A stretch of 62,319 nt of DNA from Novosphingobium sp. (GCF_027486195.1 NZ_JAIXPP010000057.1:1-62319), one strand, 5' to 3'; shown: positions 18,638 through 28,476, counted from the stretch's first letter. Notes: generated by a model not told the origin, from the letters alone. Translations and numbers: made by a program.

Positions 18638-19278
18638 GGCATTTTCAGCTTGCCGGGCTCCATCGTCAGGCGGGCGTGGCCATCGAGCGTGATCGTCCTC
18701 GCTTCAAGGTCCGCGCTTATCCTGTCGGCAGAGAAAGTGCCAGCAGGAATGCGCCCCTCGGCGCGCCCCTGGCTGACGAGGCGGCGCTTGGCGATGTCGA
18801 TATCGGCCCCGGCGGTCACCATGCGATACCCGTCGGAGGTCTCGAAATTGACCGGCGAGGGCACGTCGATCTTCTGCTTGGCAAAGTCATAGACGCCTTC
18901 GCCCGTCGTCAGGCTCGCCGGTCCGTCGTTCAGCATGACCCGCGCGGTGATGTCGCGCATCTCGACTTCGTCACGCGTCTCCGAATGCTGGACCGCGCTG
19001 CCCGCCGTAACCGAGAAGTTCCGCCCCGAATCGTCCTGCCCCCGGTACATCGCGCTCACGACGCGCAGACGGTCGTTCACCATCGCCACCTTGTTGCGAT
19101 CGAGGAGGAAGCTGATTTCCCCGCGCGGCGAGAATGGCGCGATCACCAGCACCGCAAGCAGCGCGCCGATCAGCGCGGGCAAGCCTACCGCCAACGCCCG
19201 CACCATGCGGTCGTGAAAGCCGCCGGGTGCCGCAACCACCTGGCGGCGCCCTCGCAGGTTGTCCGCCCCTTGCGTCAT
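18634..19278 (-). CDS. lptC: LPS export protein LptC
   Basis: A 214-residue bitopic inner-membrane protein that passes LPS from the LptBFG transporter to LptA. One N-terminal membrane segment ('LAVGLPALIGALLAVLVIAPF', residues ~27-47) precedes a periplasmic beta-jellyroll domain with OstA-like repeats ('ITARVMLNDGPASLTTGEGVYDFAKQKIDV', 'VTAGADIDIAKRRLVSQG'). It lies between nrnC and lptA on the minus strand and overlaps lptA by 4 bp. Confidence 0.9.
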   Translation of the reverse strand: MTQGADNLRGRRQVVAAPGGFHDRMVRALAVGLPALIGALLAVLVIAPFSPRGEISFLLDRNKVAMVNDRLRVVSAMYRGQDDSGRNFSVTAGSAVQHSETRDEVEMRDITARVMLNDGPASLTTGEGVYDFAKQKIDVPSPVNFETSDGYRMVTAGADIDIAKRRLVSQGRAEGRIPAGTFSADRISADLEARTITLDGHARLTMEPGKLKMP

Positions 19279-19314
19279 CGTGCCGGATTTCCCGTCAGCG
19301 TCACCTGCAAGCCC

Positions 19315-19932
19315 TCACTCGTGGCTGAAGATGTCGCGGTCGGCCCAGCCGGCGATGTCGAGCAGGGCCCGTGTCGGCAGGAACTCGAAGCAGGCCTGCG
19401 CCACGTCGGTACGCCTTTCGCGGGCCAACCGGTCGACAAGGATGCCATGCATCGCATGAAGATAGCGCACGTCGGACGCAGCATAATCCTGCTGCGCATC
19501 ACTGAGGCTGGGCGCGCCCCAGTCGCTCGACTGCTGCTGCTTGGAGATTTCCTTGCCCAGCAGTTCGCGCACCAGTTCTTTCAGGCCATGCCGGTCGGTG
19601 TAAGTGCGCACCAGCTTGGAGGCGATCTTGGTGCAAAACACCGGCGTCGCCATCACCTTGAGGTAATAGTGGATCGCGGCAAGATCGAAGCGGGCGAAGT
19701 GAAACAGCTTCAGCCGCGCCGGATCGGCGAGCACTGCGCGCAGATTGGGCGCAGCATAGTCGCTTCCCGCAGCAAACCGCACGAGGTGCTCGTCGCCATG
19801 CCCATCGGAAATCTGCAGCAGGCAGAGCCGATCGCGCGTGGTGATGAGCCCCATCGTTTCGGTATCGACGGCGACCGGTCCGGGCGCAAGCACACCCTCG
19901 GGCAGGTCTTCTTCGTGAAAGTAAACAGCCAT
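19315..19932 (-). CDS. nrnC: NanoRNase C-type 3'-5' exoribonuclease
   Basis: A 205-residue DEDDy exonuclease. It is usually auto-annotated as ribonuclease D, but it lacks the HRDC domains of RNase D (~375 residues) and matches the length and motifs of alphaproteobacterial NrnC, which degrades dinucleotide RNA products. Catalytic acids are visible in 'AVDTETMGL' (Asp/Glu), 'HFARFDLAAI' (Asp) and 'DYAASDVRYLH' (Tyr/Asp). The block 'YTDRHGLKELVRELLGKEIS' followed by 'KQQQSSDW' is diagnostic. It sits directly upstream of lptC. Confidence 0.92.
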   Translation of the reverse strand: MAVYFHEEDLPEGVLAPGPVAVDTETMGLITTRDRLCLLQISDGHGDEHLVRFAAGSDYAAPNLRAVLADPARLKLFHFARFDLAAIHYYLKVMATPVFCTKIASKLVRTYTDRHGLKELVRELLGKEISKQQQSSDWGAPSLSDAQQDYAASDVRYLHAMHGILVDRLARERRTDVAQACFEFLPTRALLDIAGWADRDIFSHE

Positions 19933-19994
19933 CCGCCCCGCTTAGGCTTTCGGGGCGGTGGCGGCAAGCGCGGGAATCGGCTCTAGGCCCGGCG

Positions 19995-21311
19995 CTACAC
20001 CCGTCCGACGCTGCTGTAGTGCCATCCGGCGGCGCGCACCTCGCTCGGGTCATAGACGTTGCGCAGATCGACCAGCACGCGGCTGTTCACAAGCTGCCCC
20101 ACGCGCTCGAGGTCGATGCCGCGGAACGCGTCCCACTCTGTAACGAGCACAACGGCATCTGCGCCGGTCACCGCCTCATAGGCATTCTTGGCCATGGTCA
20201 CTTCGGGCATCAGCGGCGCCGCTGCGTCCATCCCTTCCGGATCGTGGGCAACGATTTCCGCACCGACATCAAGCAGCGCCTGGACGATCGCGATCGAGGG
20301 CGCATCGCGCATGTCATCGGTGTTGGGCTTGAAAGTCAGGCCCAGCAGCGCAATCCGCTTGCCGCGGGCTTCACCAACGCCGGCTTCGGTCATCGCCTCG
20401 ATCACCTTGCGGCCCATCGCCCGCTTGCGGCTATCGTTGGTGCGCACCACCGCCTCGACGATCCGGACCGGGCTCGCATAGTCTTCCGCCGTCTTGAGCA
20501 GTGCCAGCGTGTCCTTGGGGAAGCAGCTGCCACCATAGCCCGGCCCGGCATGGAGAAACTTGGAGCCGATGCGGTTGTCGAGCCCGATCCCGCGCGCAAC
20601 ATCCTGCACGTCGGCGCCCACTTTCTCGCACAAGTCCGCCATCTCGTTGATGAAGGTGATCTTGGTCGCGAGAAACGCGTTGGCGGCGTACTTGATGAGT
20701 TCCGAACTCCGGCGACCGGTGAACAGCAGCGGTGCCTTGTTGAGGAACAGCGGGCGATAAACCTCGCTCATCACGCCGCGCTCCCATTCCTCCTCGGCAC
20801 CGACCACGATGCGATCGGGGCGCTTGAAATCGCCGATCGCGGCGCCTTCACGCAGGAACTCGGGGTTGGAGACCACGGCAAACTTGGCATCGGGCGCGCG
20901 CTCGCGAATGATTCGCTCAACCTCGTCACCCGTGCCGACCGGAACGGTCGACTTGGTCACGATGACCGCCGGATTGGTGAGGCTATCGGCGATTTCCTGC
21001 GCCACCGCGTAGACGTAGGAAAGATCGGCATGGCCATCGCCGCGCCGCGATGGCGTGCCCACTGCAATGAAGATCGCCTGCGCACCGGCGATCGAGGAAG
21101 GCAGATCGGTCGAGAACGACAGGCGTCCGGCCTGCACGTTGGTGCCGACAAGTTCGGCAAGTCCCGGCTCGTAGATCGGCATCACGCCGGCATCCAGCCG
21201 TGCGATCTTGCCGGCGTCCTTGTCGATGCAGACCACATCATGGCCGAAATCGGCGAAGCAGGCACCCGAAACCAGTCCGACGTAGCCGGAGCCCACCATT
21301 GCGATCTTCAT
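19995..21311 (-). CDS. ugd: UDP-glucose 6-dehydrogenase
   Basis: A 438-residue enzyme that oxidises UDP-glucose to UDP-glucuronate with NAD. Start at the ATG at 21311, immediately before 'KIAMVGSGYVGLVSGACFAD', the family N-terminal Rossmann motif; a longer frame to 21395 is not needed. 'GPGYGGSCFPKDT' contains the catalytic Cys. The C-terminal UDP-binding domain ('IALLGLTFKPNTDDMRDAPS') is complete. With gmd/fcl in the window, it supplies a second sugar nucleotide for surface polysaccharide. It is divergent from ung. Confidence 0.97.
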   Translation of the reverse strand: MKIAMVGSGYVGLVSGACFADFGHDVVCIDKDAGKIARLDAGVMPIYEPGLAELVGTNVQAGRLSFSTDLPSSIAGAQAIFIAVGTPSRRGDGHADLSYVYAVAQEIADSLTNPAVIVTKSTVPVGTGDEVERIIRERAPDAKFAVVSNPEFLREGAAIGDFKRPDRIVVGAEEEWERGVMSEVYRPLFLNKAPLLFTGRRSSELIKYAANAFLATKITFINEMADLCEKVGADVQDVARGIGLDNRIGSKFLHAGPGYGGSCFPKDTLALLKTAEDYASPVRIVEAVVRTNDSRKRAMGRKVIEAMTEAGVGEARGKRIALLGLTFKPNTDDMRDAPSIAIVQALLDVGAEIVAHDPEGMDAAAPLMPEVTMAKNAYEAVTGADAVVLVTEWDAFRGIDLERVGQLVNSRVLVDLRNVYDPSEVRAAGWHYSSVGRV

Positions 21312-21424
21312 AACGGAATCCCCACGCGCACAACCAAAGATACGTAAGGGCGGATAGCAAGGTGAGCGCCCCCCTTGCAAATGGTATTCCCGCACTGCAG
21401 CAAAACGGCTAGGCCGTGCCTGTC

Positions 21425-22114
21425 ATGACAGCCGCAGCAATCCCGGAAACTTGGCGTCCTGCGCTTGCAGAAATCCTCGCCAGCAACCGCTTGCGGACGC
21501 TCGGCGGTTTTTTGCGTGCGGAAGAGGCTGCGGGAAAACTGATCTACCCGCCTGCCGGCACGCGCCTTGCTGCGCTTGCGCTGACACCGCTGCCGCATGT
21601 CCGTGTCGTGATTCTGGGGCAGGACCCATACCACGGCCCCGGTCAGGCACACGGCCTTGCCTTTTCGGTCATGCCCGGTGTGCCGGTGCCGCCAAGCCTG
21701 CTCAACATCTTCAAGGAGCAGCAATCCGATCTCGGCCTGCCTCGCCCTTCCCACGGCTATCTCGAAAGCTGGGCAAAGGGAGGAGTCCTTCTCCTCAACA
21801 CGGTGCTCACCGTCGAAGCCGGTCAGGCCGGTTCGCACCAGGGCAAGGGCTGGGAAGCGTTTACCGATGCGGCCATCCGCGCAGTCGCCCAGCGTCCGTC
21901 ACCGTGCGTCTACCTCCTCTGGGGCAGCCACGCCCGCGCGAAGGCCGCGCTCATCCGCGAAACAAGCGGCGGCCCGCACCTCATTCTGGAAGCCCCGCAC
22001 CCCAGCCCGCTCTCTGCCCATCGCGGCTTCCTCGGCTGCCGCCATTTCAGCCGGGCGAATGCCTTTCTCGAAGAGCAGGGTTGCGGCGCGATAGACTGGC
22101 GATTGCCGAGCTAG
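21425..22114 (+). CDS. ung: Uracil-DNA glycosylase, family 1
   Basis: A 229-residue base-excision repair enzyme that removes uracil from DNA. '[22 protein letters not shown]' contains the catalytic Asp and water-activating motif, '[19 protein letters not shown]' is the second signature, and '[19 protein letters not shown]' the minor-groove Leu loop with the catalytic His. Start chosen at the ATG at 21425 (AGG 11 bp upstream) rather than the GTG at 21416, where the AGG would be only 2 bp away. It overlaps the convergent corA by 4 bp. Confidence 0.97.
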   Translation: MTAAAIPETWRPALAEILASNRLRTLGGFLRAEEAAGKLIYPPAGTRLAALALTPLPHVRVVILGQDPYHGPGQAHGLAFSVMPGVPVPPSLLNIFKEQQSDLGLPRPSHGYLESWAKGGVLLLNTVLTVEAGQAGSHQGKGWEAFTDAAIRAVAQRPSPCVYLLWGSHARAKAALIRETSGGPHLILEAPHPSPLSAHRGFLGCRHFSRANAFLEEQGCGAIDWRLPS

Positions 22115-23094
22115 AGCCAGCCGATCCGCCGGAACCGCAACAGCAGTCCGCCGCAGATCGTGATGATGAGCCCCCAGACCATCGGATAGCCCCAACGCCA
22201 GTGGAGTTCGGGCAGGTAGTCGAAGTTCATCCCATAAATGCCGGCAATGGCTGTCGGCACGGCAAGAATTGCGGCCCAGGCGGCAAGCTGACGGGTGATC
22301 ACGCCCTGCCGGTGCTGTTCGAGCAGCCCGGCCGTCTCCACCGCCGCCGCAAGCGTTTCCTTCAGGCTATCCATCCGCGCCATCGCCCGGCGCACATGAT
22401 CGAGCACGTCGCGAAACCAGATCCGCGCCGAAGGGTCGATCACCGGCAAGTCCGCCTCGGCGAGGCGCTGGGTCAGCTCCTCCATCGGCCCGATGATCCG
22501 CTCGAACCGCCTGAGCTCGCGGCGCAGCCGGAAGATGCGGCGGATCGTGGTCGGATCGGGGAACTGGTCGATCGCTGATTCCTCGATACTGTGCGCCACG
22601 TCCTCGAACTGGTCGGCGATCGGCAGATACCCATCGACGATGAAATCGAGCACGGCGTGGAGGACATAATCCGCGCCTTCGGCGAGGTGTTCGGTATCGG
22701 CTTCCAGCGCGCGGCGCAGATCGGCATGCGCACGTGCAGACCCTATCCGCACGGTCACGATGAACTGCGCGCCAAGGAAAATCGCGGTCTGCCCGTAGGT
22801 GATCGTGTCCCCACCCCGATCCATCATCGCGGTGCGCGCGACGACGAACAGCTGCTGGCCGTAGATATCGACCTTGGGCAGCTGGCGCGGGTTGAGCGCA
22901 TCCTCGATCGCCAGGGGATGAAGCCCGAACTGGCGCGCAACGCGCTCCATCTCCTCGAGCGTCGGATCGCACAGCCCGATCCAGTCGAAGCACCCGCGCG
23001 GCAACACCGCTTCGGCCAGCGGCACGCCCGTCAGTGCAAGATCGGCGGGATCCGGCTTCCCCTCGGTATAGCGGCGCGCGGCGATGATCGGCAT
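22111..23094 (-). CDS. corA: CorA-family magnesium/divalent cation channel
   Basis: A 327-residue inner-membrane channel for Mg2+ and Co2+. A long cytoplasmic acidic/helical domain is followed by two C-terminal membrane segments with the selectivity motif 'GIYGMNF' between them and a basic tail. Start set at the ATG at 23094, preceded by GAAGGGAAG; the upstream frame adds 15 non-conserved residues. It is divergent from the flavin monooxygenase and converges with ung. Confidence 0.93.
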   Translation of the reverse strand: MPIIAARRYTEGKPDPADLALTGVPLAEAVLPRGCFDWIGLCDPTLEEMERVARQFGLHPLAIEDALNPRQLPKVDIYGQQLFVVARTAMMDRGGDTITYGQTAIFLGAQFIVTVRIGSARAHADLRRALEADTEHLAEGADYVLHAVLDFIVDGYLPIADQFEDVAHSIEESAIDQFPDPTTIRRIFRLRRELRRFERIIGPMEELTQRLAEADLPVIDPSARIWFRDVLDHVRRAMARMDSLKETLAAAVETAGLLEQHRQGVITRQLAAWAAILAVPTAIAGIYGMNFDYLPELHWRWGYPMVWGLIITICGGLLLRFRRIGWL

Positions 23095-23215
23095 GGCTTC
23101 CCTTCTGTCGCGCTCGCCGCCGGAGTGCAATCGCTGCATTTAATCGCGCATTGAAACATGCTGGCAATCATTCCCCTGACTGCTATCATGTATGTCAATA
23201 ACTGTGGAGGATAGC

Positions 23216-24742
23216 ATGGGTTTCGAGGACACGCGGCGCTCCGGGCAGCCGGATATCGACGTCGCGATCATCGGCGCAGGGCTTTCCGGCATCGGCATGG
23301 CCGCGCACATGCAGATGCTCTGCCCCGATCGCAGCTACGCCCTGTTCGAACGCCGCCCCCAGCTCGGCGGCACCTGGGACCTCTTCCGCTACCCCGGCGT
23401 CCGCTCTGACAGTGACATGCACACGCTGGGCTTCATCTTCGAGCCCTGGAAGCACGAGAAGTCGATCGCCGATGGCCCATCGATCCTCGACTATCTCAAC
23501 CGCATCGTCGATGAGCGGGCGATCCGCCAGCATATCCGGTTCGAGACCAAGGTCGTCTCCGCAAACTGGGAAAGCGCCCACGCCTGGTGGGTGATCACCA
23601 CCGAAGCCGCCGACGGCCAGCGCAGCCGCACCACCGCGCGGTTCCTCTACCTCGGCTCGGGCTATTACGACTACGACACACCCTATGATCCCGCGATCCC
23701 GGGGCGCGAGGACTTTGCCGGCACGATCATCCACCCGCAGTTCTGGCCGGAAAACATCGACTACACCGGCAAGCGCGTCGTCGTGATCGGTTCGGGCGCA
23801 ACCGCCGTCACCATCGTGCCAGCGATGGCCCAGAAGGCCGCGCACGTCACCATGCTCCAGCGCACGCCGACCTGGTATGCCATCCGCCCGGCGCGCGATG
23901 CCATCGCCAACACGCTGCGCAAGTTCCTGCCCGAGAAGCTCGCCTACAAGATCACGCGCTTCAAGAACGTCACGATGCAGAACATCGTGTTCAAGCGCGC
24001 TCGCAACGAACCGCAGAAGGTCAAGGACTTCCTGACGAAGAAGCTGCAGGAAGCGCTCGGCCCCAAGTACGATCCGGCCACCTTCACCCCGCCCTATAAC
24101 CCGTGGGAGCAGCGCCTGTGCCTCGTGCCCGATGGCGATCTGTTCCATGCGATGAAGGCGGGCAAGGCCGAGATCGTCACCGACCATATTGAGCGGATCG
24201 ACGCCGCCGGCATCCAACTCAAGTCCGGCAAGCGGCTTGATTGTGACGTGATCGTCACCGCCACCGGCCTTGCCCTCGCCATGGCCGGCAAGATCGCGCT
24301 CGGCATGGACGGCCAGCCGGTGCGGATGAACGAGCGCTGGTACTACAAGGGCTGCATGTATTCGAACCTGCCCAACCTCGCGCAAGTCTTCGGCTACCTC
24401 AACGCCTCCTGGACCCTGCGTGCGGACATCGACTCCGACTACGTGTGCCGCCTGCTAAACCACATGAAGAAAGTGGGCGCAGACAGCGCAACCCCGGTGC
24501 TGACCGACGAAAGTGCGCTCGAAGCCGACACCCCGCTCGACCTCTCCTCGGGCTACATCCAGCGCGGCCTCGCGATCCAGCCGAAAAACGCCAAGACGAT
24601 GCCGTGGCGGCTCAATCAGGACTATCTGTTCGACCGCAAGTACCTGAAGGAAAACCCCCTCGACGACGGCATCATGCGCTTTGGGAAGGCCACTGGCGCT
24701 GTGGCGGCGAAGGCTGGCGGAGTGGTCGAACCGGCGGAGTAA
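23216..24742 (+). CDS. Flavin-containing monooxygenase (Baeyer-Villiger type)
   Basis: A 508-residue NADPH/FAD monooxygenase. 'DVAIIGAGLSGIGMAAHM' binds FAD, 'RVVVIGSGATAVTIVPAMAQ' binds NADPH, and between them 'DFAGTIIHPQFWPEN' fits the FxGxxxHxxxW fingerprint of flavin monooxygenases and Baeyer-Villiger enzymes. 'FRYPGVRSDSDMHTLGFIF' is typical of the ketone-oxidising group common in sphingomonads. Start set at the ATG at 23216, which has TGGAGG 5 bp upstream, rather than the ATG at 23192. The substrate is unknown, and no catabolic genes flank it. Confidence 0.9.
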   Translation: MGFEDTRRSGQPDIDVAIIGAGLSGIGMAAHMQMLCPDRSYALFERRPQLGGTWDLFRYPGVRSDSDMHTLGFIFEPWKHEKSIADGPSILDYLNRIVDERAIRQHIRFETKVVSANWESAHAWWVITTEAADGQRSRTTARFLYLGSGYYDYDTPYDPAIPGREDFAGTIIHPQFWPENIDYTGKRVVVIGSGATAVTIVPAMAQKAAHVTMLQRTPTWYAIRPARDAIANTLRKFLPEKLAYKITRFKNVTMQNIVFKRARNEPQKVKDFLTKKLQEALGPKYDPATFTPPYNPWEQRLCLVPDGDLFHAMKAGKAEIVTDHIERIDAAGIQLKSGKRLDCDVIVTATGLALAMAGKIALGMDGQPVRMNERWYYKGCMYSNLPNLAQVFGYLNASWTLRADIDSDYVCRLLNHMKKVGADSATPVLTDESALEADTPLDLSSGYIQRGLAIQPKNAKTMPWRLNQDYLFDRKYLKENPLDDGIMRFGKATGAVAAKAGGVVEPAE

Positions 24743-24760
24743 CTTCGCCCCTACCCTTCG

Positions 24761-24784
24761 TCATTCCCGCGAAGGCGGGAATGA
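24761..24784. repeat. Short palindromic extragenic repeat (TCATTCCCGC type)
   Basis: Arms TCATTCCCGC (24761-24770) and GCGGGAATGA (24775-24784) with a GAAG loop, between the monooxygenase and CinA-like genes. This palindrome type is common between genes in many proteobacteria. It may help end transcription but lacks a T-run. Confidence 0.7.
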
Positions 24785-24873
24785 GGAGTGTTTGGGGACA
24801 TTGCGCGCCGTAGGCTACGCAATCCCCTCAAAGCCCCATTGCGCGCTCATCCGTTTGCGCTATCGCTCACCCC

Positions 24874-25635
24874 ATGACCCAAACCTCCCGCATCTGGACC
24901 GCCGCGCTCATTGTCGTGGGCGATGAGATCCTTTCCGGCCGCACGCATGACAAGAACATAGCGCAAGTCGCGACGTGGCTGGGGGTGCAGGGCATCCGCC
25001 TGCGCGAAGTGCGCGTGGTGCCCGATGACATGGCGGCGATCATTGAGGCAGTGAATGCGCTTCGGGCGCGCAACGATTACCTGTTCACCACGGGCGGCAT
25101 CGGGCCGACGCATGATGACATCACGGTCGATGCCGTGGCCGAGGCGCTGGGCGTGCCGGTGGTGATCCACCCCGAGGCGGAGGCCATGCTCACCCGCTAT
25201 TACGAGACGCGCGGCGGCATCAATCCGGCGCGGCTGCGCATGGCGCGGGTGCCGGAGGGCGCAGATCTCATCCCCAACCGGCTCTCGGGCGCGCCGGGGA
25301 TCCAGGTCGGCAACGTGTTCCTGATGGCGGGCGTGCCGGGGATTACCGCGCAGATGCTCGACGGGCTGACGGGCACGCTCGAAGGCGGTCTGCCGCTGCT
25401 TTCCGCGACGATCGGCTGCTGGGTGGCCGAGAGCGAAGTGGCGGACTTGCTGCGCGAAACCGAGAAGACGCATGAGGGGTGCCAGATCGGCAGCTACCCC
25501 TTCTTCCGCGAAGGCAAGGTCGGCGCCAACTTCGTGATCCGTTCGACTGATCAGGCGCTGCTCGATACTTGCGCACAAGTGCTGGTCGATGGGCTGGCCG
25601 CGATTGGCCGGACTTCGGTGCCGGGGGGCATCTGA
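24874..25635 (+). CDS. CinA-like molybdopterin-binding domain protein
   Basis: A 253-residue cytoplasmic protein made only of the N-terminal (MoCF-biosynthesis/CinA) domain, without the C-terminal nicotinamide-nucleotide amidase domain of full-length CinA (~400 residues). 'AALIVVGDEILSGRTHDKN' and 'YLFTTGGIGPTHDDITVDAVAEALG' are the family signatures. Short forms like this are often annotated competence/damage-inducible protein A; proposed roles include pyrophosphate cleavage of damaged nucleotides. Function in this organism is not established. Confidence 0.88.
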   Translation: MTQTSRIWTAALIVVGDEILSGRTHDKNIAQVATWLGVQGIRLREVRVVPDDMAAIIEAVNALRARNDYLFTTGGIGPTHDDITVDAVAEALGVPVVIHPEAEAMLTRYYETRGGINPARLRMARVPEGADLIPNRLSGAPGIQVGNVFLMAGVPGITAQMLDGLTGTLEGGLPLLSATIGCWVAESEVADLLRETEKTHEGCQIGSYPFFREGKVGANFVIRSTDQALLDTCAQVLVDGLAAIGRTSVPGGI

Positions 25636-25670
25636 CCTTCCGGCAATGACGGCTCCTCAACCTCGGTTCA

Positions 25671-25721
25671 TGTCGAGCGAAGTCGAGACACTGGTGCGAG
25701 GTGTCTCGACTTCGCTCGACA
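25671..25721. repeat. Perfect 21-bp inverted repeat, extragenic
   Basis: Arms at 25671-25691 and 25701-25721 are perfect reverse complements, separated by a 9-nt loop. The core TCGAGCGAAGTCGAGACAC is a palindromic extragenic motif common in sphingomonads (from memory). It lies only 10 bp before the start of the next gene, so it falls in that gene's promoter or leader, or ends the CinA-like transcript. Confidence 0.75.
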
Positions 25722-25731
25722 CGACCGGGAA

Positions 25732-26289
25732 GTGAGTGTGAAGAAGACCGTACTCCCGATCGTGTCGCTTCTCGCCGTTGCAGCCTGCACTCCAACGCTG
25801 ACCCGCTTCGAGCGCACGCTTGGGAGCAATGACAGCGCAACCGCAGCGCTGGCACAGTGGTGCGCGGCACAGCGGATATCATCACCTGCGCAAATCGTGG
25901 CGGAGACCGACCGCGAGGCGAACGAGCCAGCCACCCCGGCGATCCGCGCGGCGCTGGGCGTCGGCGCCGATGAGCCGCTCGCCTTTCGCCATGTGCGGCT
26001 GCGCTGCGGCGGAGCGGTGCTTTCGGACGCGAAGAACTGGTATGTCCCCGCGCAGCTCACCCCGGCGATGAACACCGCGCTGGAAACGACGCGGACGCCC
26101 TTCGGCACGGTGGTGCGCCCGCTGGGGTTCCGCCGCGAACGGCTGACCAGCCAGCACGGGCGCGCCAAGGAATGCCCGTCGGGGACAGTACTTTCACACA
26201 AGGCCGTGCTGCGGGTGGCAAACGGGCGCGCGATCAGCCTGGTGATCGAGTGCTACACGCGGGCAAATCTGGCGAAGGAGGCTTTCTGA
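25732..26289 (+). CDS. Putative lipoprotein, possibly chorismate-lyase-like fold
   Basis: A 185-residue exported protein. Two in-frame GTG starts (25732 and 25738) are possible; GGGAAG at 25727-25732 fits the second better. The N-terminus 'KKTVLPIVSLLAVAACTP' ends in a lipobox-like Ala-Ala-Cys. The body contains 'RHVRLRCGGAVLSDAKNWYV' and 'TPFGTVVRPLGFRRERL', whose order (Arg-strand, 'W.VP' strand, then 'PFG') recalls UbiC-type chorismate lyase/UTRA folds. This is a weak, by-eye resemblance. The stop TGA overlaps the ATG of the epimerase, so the two are coupled. Confidence 0.6.
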   Translation: MSVKKTVLPIVSLLAVAACTPTLTRFERTLGSNDSATAALAQWCAAQRISSPAQIVAETDREANEPATPAIRAALGVGADEPLAFRHVRLRCGGAVLSDAKNWYVPAQLTPAMNTALETTRTPFGTVVRPLGFRRERLTSQHGRAKECPSGTVLSHKAVLRVANGRAISLVIECYTRANLAKEAF

Positions 26290-27242
26290 TGCGGGTTCTT
26301 CTCACCGGCTCCTCCGGCTGGCTGGGCCGCTTCCTCGCCCCGGCGCTCCGGGCTGCGGGGCACACGGTGACAGGCCTTGATGCTGTGCCCGGGCCGGAAA
26401 CGCATGTCGTCGGCACGATTGCCAGCCGCGCGGTGGTGGACCGGGCGATCGGGCTGGGGATCGACGCGGTGGTGCATGCAGCGGCGCTGCACAAGCCGGA
26501 CATCGCGCGGTATCCAGTGCAGACCTTTGTCGATGTGAATGTGACGGGTACGCTCAACCTGCTCGAAGCGGCACGCGCGGCGGGCCATGACCGGTTCGTG
26601 ATGACCTCGACCACCTCGCTGATGATCAGTGAGGCGATACGGCGCGAGGAAGCGCCAGAGGCGGTGTGGCTGGACGAGCAGACCGGGCCGCTGGCGCCGC
26701 GCAACATCTACGGCGTGACCAAGCTGGCGGCGGAGGGGCTGTGCCGGCTCCATGCCGCGGAACATGGGCTGGCCTGCGTGGTTCTGCGCACCTCGCGGTT
26801 TTTCCCGGAGGATGACGACACGCACAAGCGGCCATCGGGCGAGAACCTGAAGTCGATCGAACTGCTGCACCGCCGCCTGACGGTGGAGGATGCGGCGGCC
26901 GCGCATGTCATGGCGCTGGAGAAGGCACCCGATGTCGGCTTCGGGCTCTATCTGGTGAGCGCACCGCCGCCGTTTGCGCAGGCGGATGCGGCGACCTTGA
27001 AGCAGGATGCGGCGGCACTGATCCGGGAGCGTTTTCCCGATGCGGAGGCGCTGTTTGCGGCGCGGGGGTGGCAGCTGCCGCAGAGCCTTGGGCGGGTCTA
27101 TGATCCCGGCCTCGCCGAGCGTGAGCTGGGTTGGCGCGCGCGCACCGATTTTGCAGCGGTGCTGGCGGCGCTGCGCGAAGGCGCGCCGCTGCCCTTCGCC
27201 CATGATCCGTCCTATACCTCGCCGCTGGCGAAGGGGCGCTAA
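26289..27242 (+). CDS. NAD-dependent epimerase/dehydratase
   Basis: A 317-residue extended short-chain dehydrogenase. It starts at the ATG at 26289 (one base shared with the preceding TGA), giving '[19 protein letters not shown]', the NAD-binding motif. '[12 protein letters not shown]' and '[14 protein letters not shown]' carry the Ser and Tyr-x3-Lys of the active site. The substrate is probably a nucleotide-linked or free sugar. It is not next to the polysaccharide locus, so a link to it is speculative. Confidence 0.88.
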   Translation: MRVLLTGSSGWLGRFLAPALRAAGHTVTGLDAVPGPETHVVGTIASRAVVDRAIGLGIDAVVHAAALHKPDIARYPVQTFVDVNVTGTLNLLEAARAAGHDRFVMTSTTSLMISEAIRREEAPEAVWLDEQTGPLAPRNIYGVTKLAAEGLCRLHAAEHGLACVVLRTSRFFPEDDDTHKRPSGENLKSIELLHRRLTVEDAAAAHVMALEKAPDVGFGLYLVSAPPPFAQADAATLKQDAAALIRERFPDAEALFAARGWQLPQSLGRVYDPGLAERELGWRARTDFAAVLAALREGAPLPFAHDPSYTSPLAKGR

Positions 27243-27249
27243 GGCAGCC

Positions 27250-27273
27250 CCCTCTCCCCTGAAGGGGAGAGGG
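27250..27273. repeat. Palindromic repeat CCCTCTCCCCT/AGGGGAGAGGG
   Basis: 11-bp perfect arms (27250-27260 and 27263-27273) with a GA loop, between the convergent epimerase and rplA. The same palindrome occurs twice more in this window (58254-58277 and 58341-58364), so it is a dispersed REP-like unit. Confidence 0.8.
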
Positions 27274-27285
27274 CTTTGGAAACGC

Positions 27286-27320
27286 AAAAGGCCGGGAAGG
27301 TTTCCCCTCCCGGCCCTTCG
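27286..27320 (-). terminator. Intrinsic terminator of rplK-rplA
   Basis: Read on the minus strand, 22 bp beyond the rplA stop, GGCCGGGAGGG and CCTTCCCGGCC form a strong GC stem around a GAAA loop, followed directly by TTTTG. This is a standard rho-independent terminator shape and marks the end of the operon: rplJ/rplL do not follow. Confidence 0.75.
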
Positions 27321-27341
27321 TATTCAAGCCATGTGGCTGGA

Positions 27342-28040
27342 TCAGCCGCCGTGGACTTCCGCGACGTCGACCTTGAGGCCGGGGCCCATCGACGAGGACA
27401 GACCGACCTTGCGCAGGTACTTGCCCTTGGCGCCCGAGGGCTTGGCCTTCACGATGGCATCGACGAACGCATCGAAGTTGGCGCGCAGCTGCTCGTTCGA
27501 GAAGCTCATCTTGCCAATGCCGCCGTGGATGATGCCCGCCTTTTCGACGCGGAATTCGATCTGGCCAGCCTTCGCCGCCTTGACCGCATCAGCGACGTTG
27601 GGCGTGACAGTGCCGAGCTTCGGGTTCGGCATCAGGCCCTTGGGGCCCAGCACCTTGCCGAGGCGGCCGACGATGCCCATCATGTCGGGCGTCGCGATCA
27701 CGCGGCCGTAGTCGAGGTTGCCGTTCTGCATGTCCTCGAGCAGGTCTTCAGCGCCGACGCGGTCAGCACCGGCGGCGAGCGCCGCTTCAGCCTTGTCGCC
27801 GCGCGCGAACACGGCAACCTTGACGTCCTTGCCGGTGCCCGAGGGCAGCGTGACCATGCCGCGGACCATCTGGTCAGCGTGGCGCGGATCGACGCCGAGG
27901 TTGAGCGCGACTTCGATGCTCTCGTCGAACTTGGTGCGCTTGAGGTCCTTGAGGAGCTGGATCGCCTCATCAACCTTGTAGAGCTTCTGGTTATCGCCCA
28001 GCTTTTCCGCGAGGGCCTTCTTGTTCTTGGTCACCTTCAT
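27342..28040 (-). CDS. rplA: 50S ribosomal protein L1
   Basis: A 232-residue ribosomal protein of the L1 stalk, which also represses its own operon by binding mRNA in many bacteria. Start at the ATG at 28040, four bases after the rplK stop; the longer frame to 28058 overlaps rplK and is not needed. '[24 protein letters not shown]' and '[19 protein letters not shown]' are family signatures. Length is normal (~230). Confidence 0.98.
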   Translation of the reverse strand: MKVTKNKKALAEKLGDNQKLYKVDEAIQLLKDLKRTKFDESIEVALNLGVDPRHADQMVRGMVTLPSGTGKDVKVAVFARGDKAEAALAAGADRVGAEDLLEDMQNGNLDYGRVIATPDMMGIVGRLGKVLGPKGLMPNPKLGTVTPNVADAVKAAKAGQIEFRVEKAGIIHGGIGKMSFSNEQLRANFDAFVDAIVKAKPSGAKGKYLRKVGLSSSMGPGLKVDVAEVHGG

Positions 28041-28044
28041 CGGA

Positions 28045-28476
28045 TCAGCCCTCCACAACCTGAAGGCCCATGGCGCGAGCCGAGCCTTCGATGATCTTGA
28101 TCGCAGCGTCCATGTCGTTGGCGTTGAGATCCTTCATCTTGGTCTCGGCGACTTCGCCGAGCTGGGCGCGAGTGATCGTACCCGCAGAGATCTTGCCGGG
28201 CTCCTTCGAGCCGGACTTGAGGCCCAGCACCTTCTTGATGAGGAAGGTGGCCGGCGGAGTCTTCGTCACGAAAGTGAACGATTTGTCCGAATAGACCGTG
28301 ATGATGGTGGGCAGCGGGGTGCCCTTCTCGACCTCTTGAGTCGCTGCGTTGAATTCCTTGCAGAAACCCATGATGTTGACACCGCGCTGACCGAGCGCGG
28401 GCCCGATCGGCGGCGAGGGCTTGGCTTCGCCAGCCTTCACCTGCAGTTTGATATACCCGTCAATCTTCTTGGCCAC
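28045..28476 (-). CDS. rplK: 50S ribosomal protein L11
   Basis: A 143-residue protein of the GTPase-associated centre, target of PrmA methylation. '[28 protein letters not shown]' and '[27 protein letters not shown]' are full-length family signatures. The upstream gene here is the RTX-type protein, not nusG, so it must have its own promoter or leader in 28477-28667. GGAGG lies upstream of the start. Confidence 0.98.
   Translation of the reverse strand: MAKKIDGYIKLQVKAGEAKPSPPIGPALGQRGVNIMGFCKEFNAATQEVEKGTPLPTIITVYSDKSFTFVTKTPPATFLIKKVLGLKSGSKEPGKISAGTITRAQLGEVAETKMKDLNANDMDAAIKIIEGSARAMGLQVVEG

Noticed and set aside
24874..25635. Full-length CinA split by frameshift
   Set aside because: The frame ends cleanly and no PncC-like amidase domain is found downstream. 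Stand-alone short forms are common.
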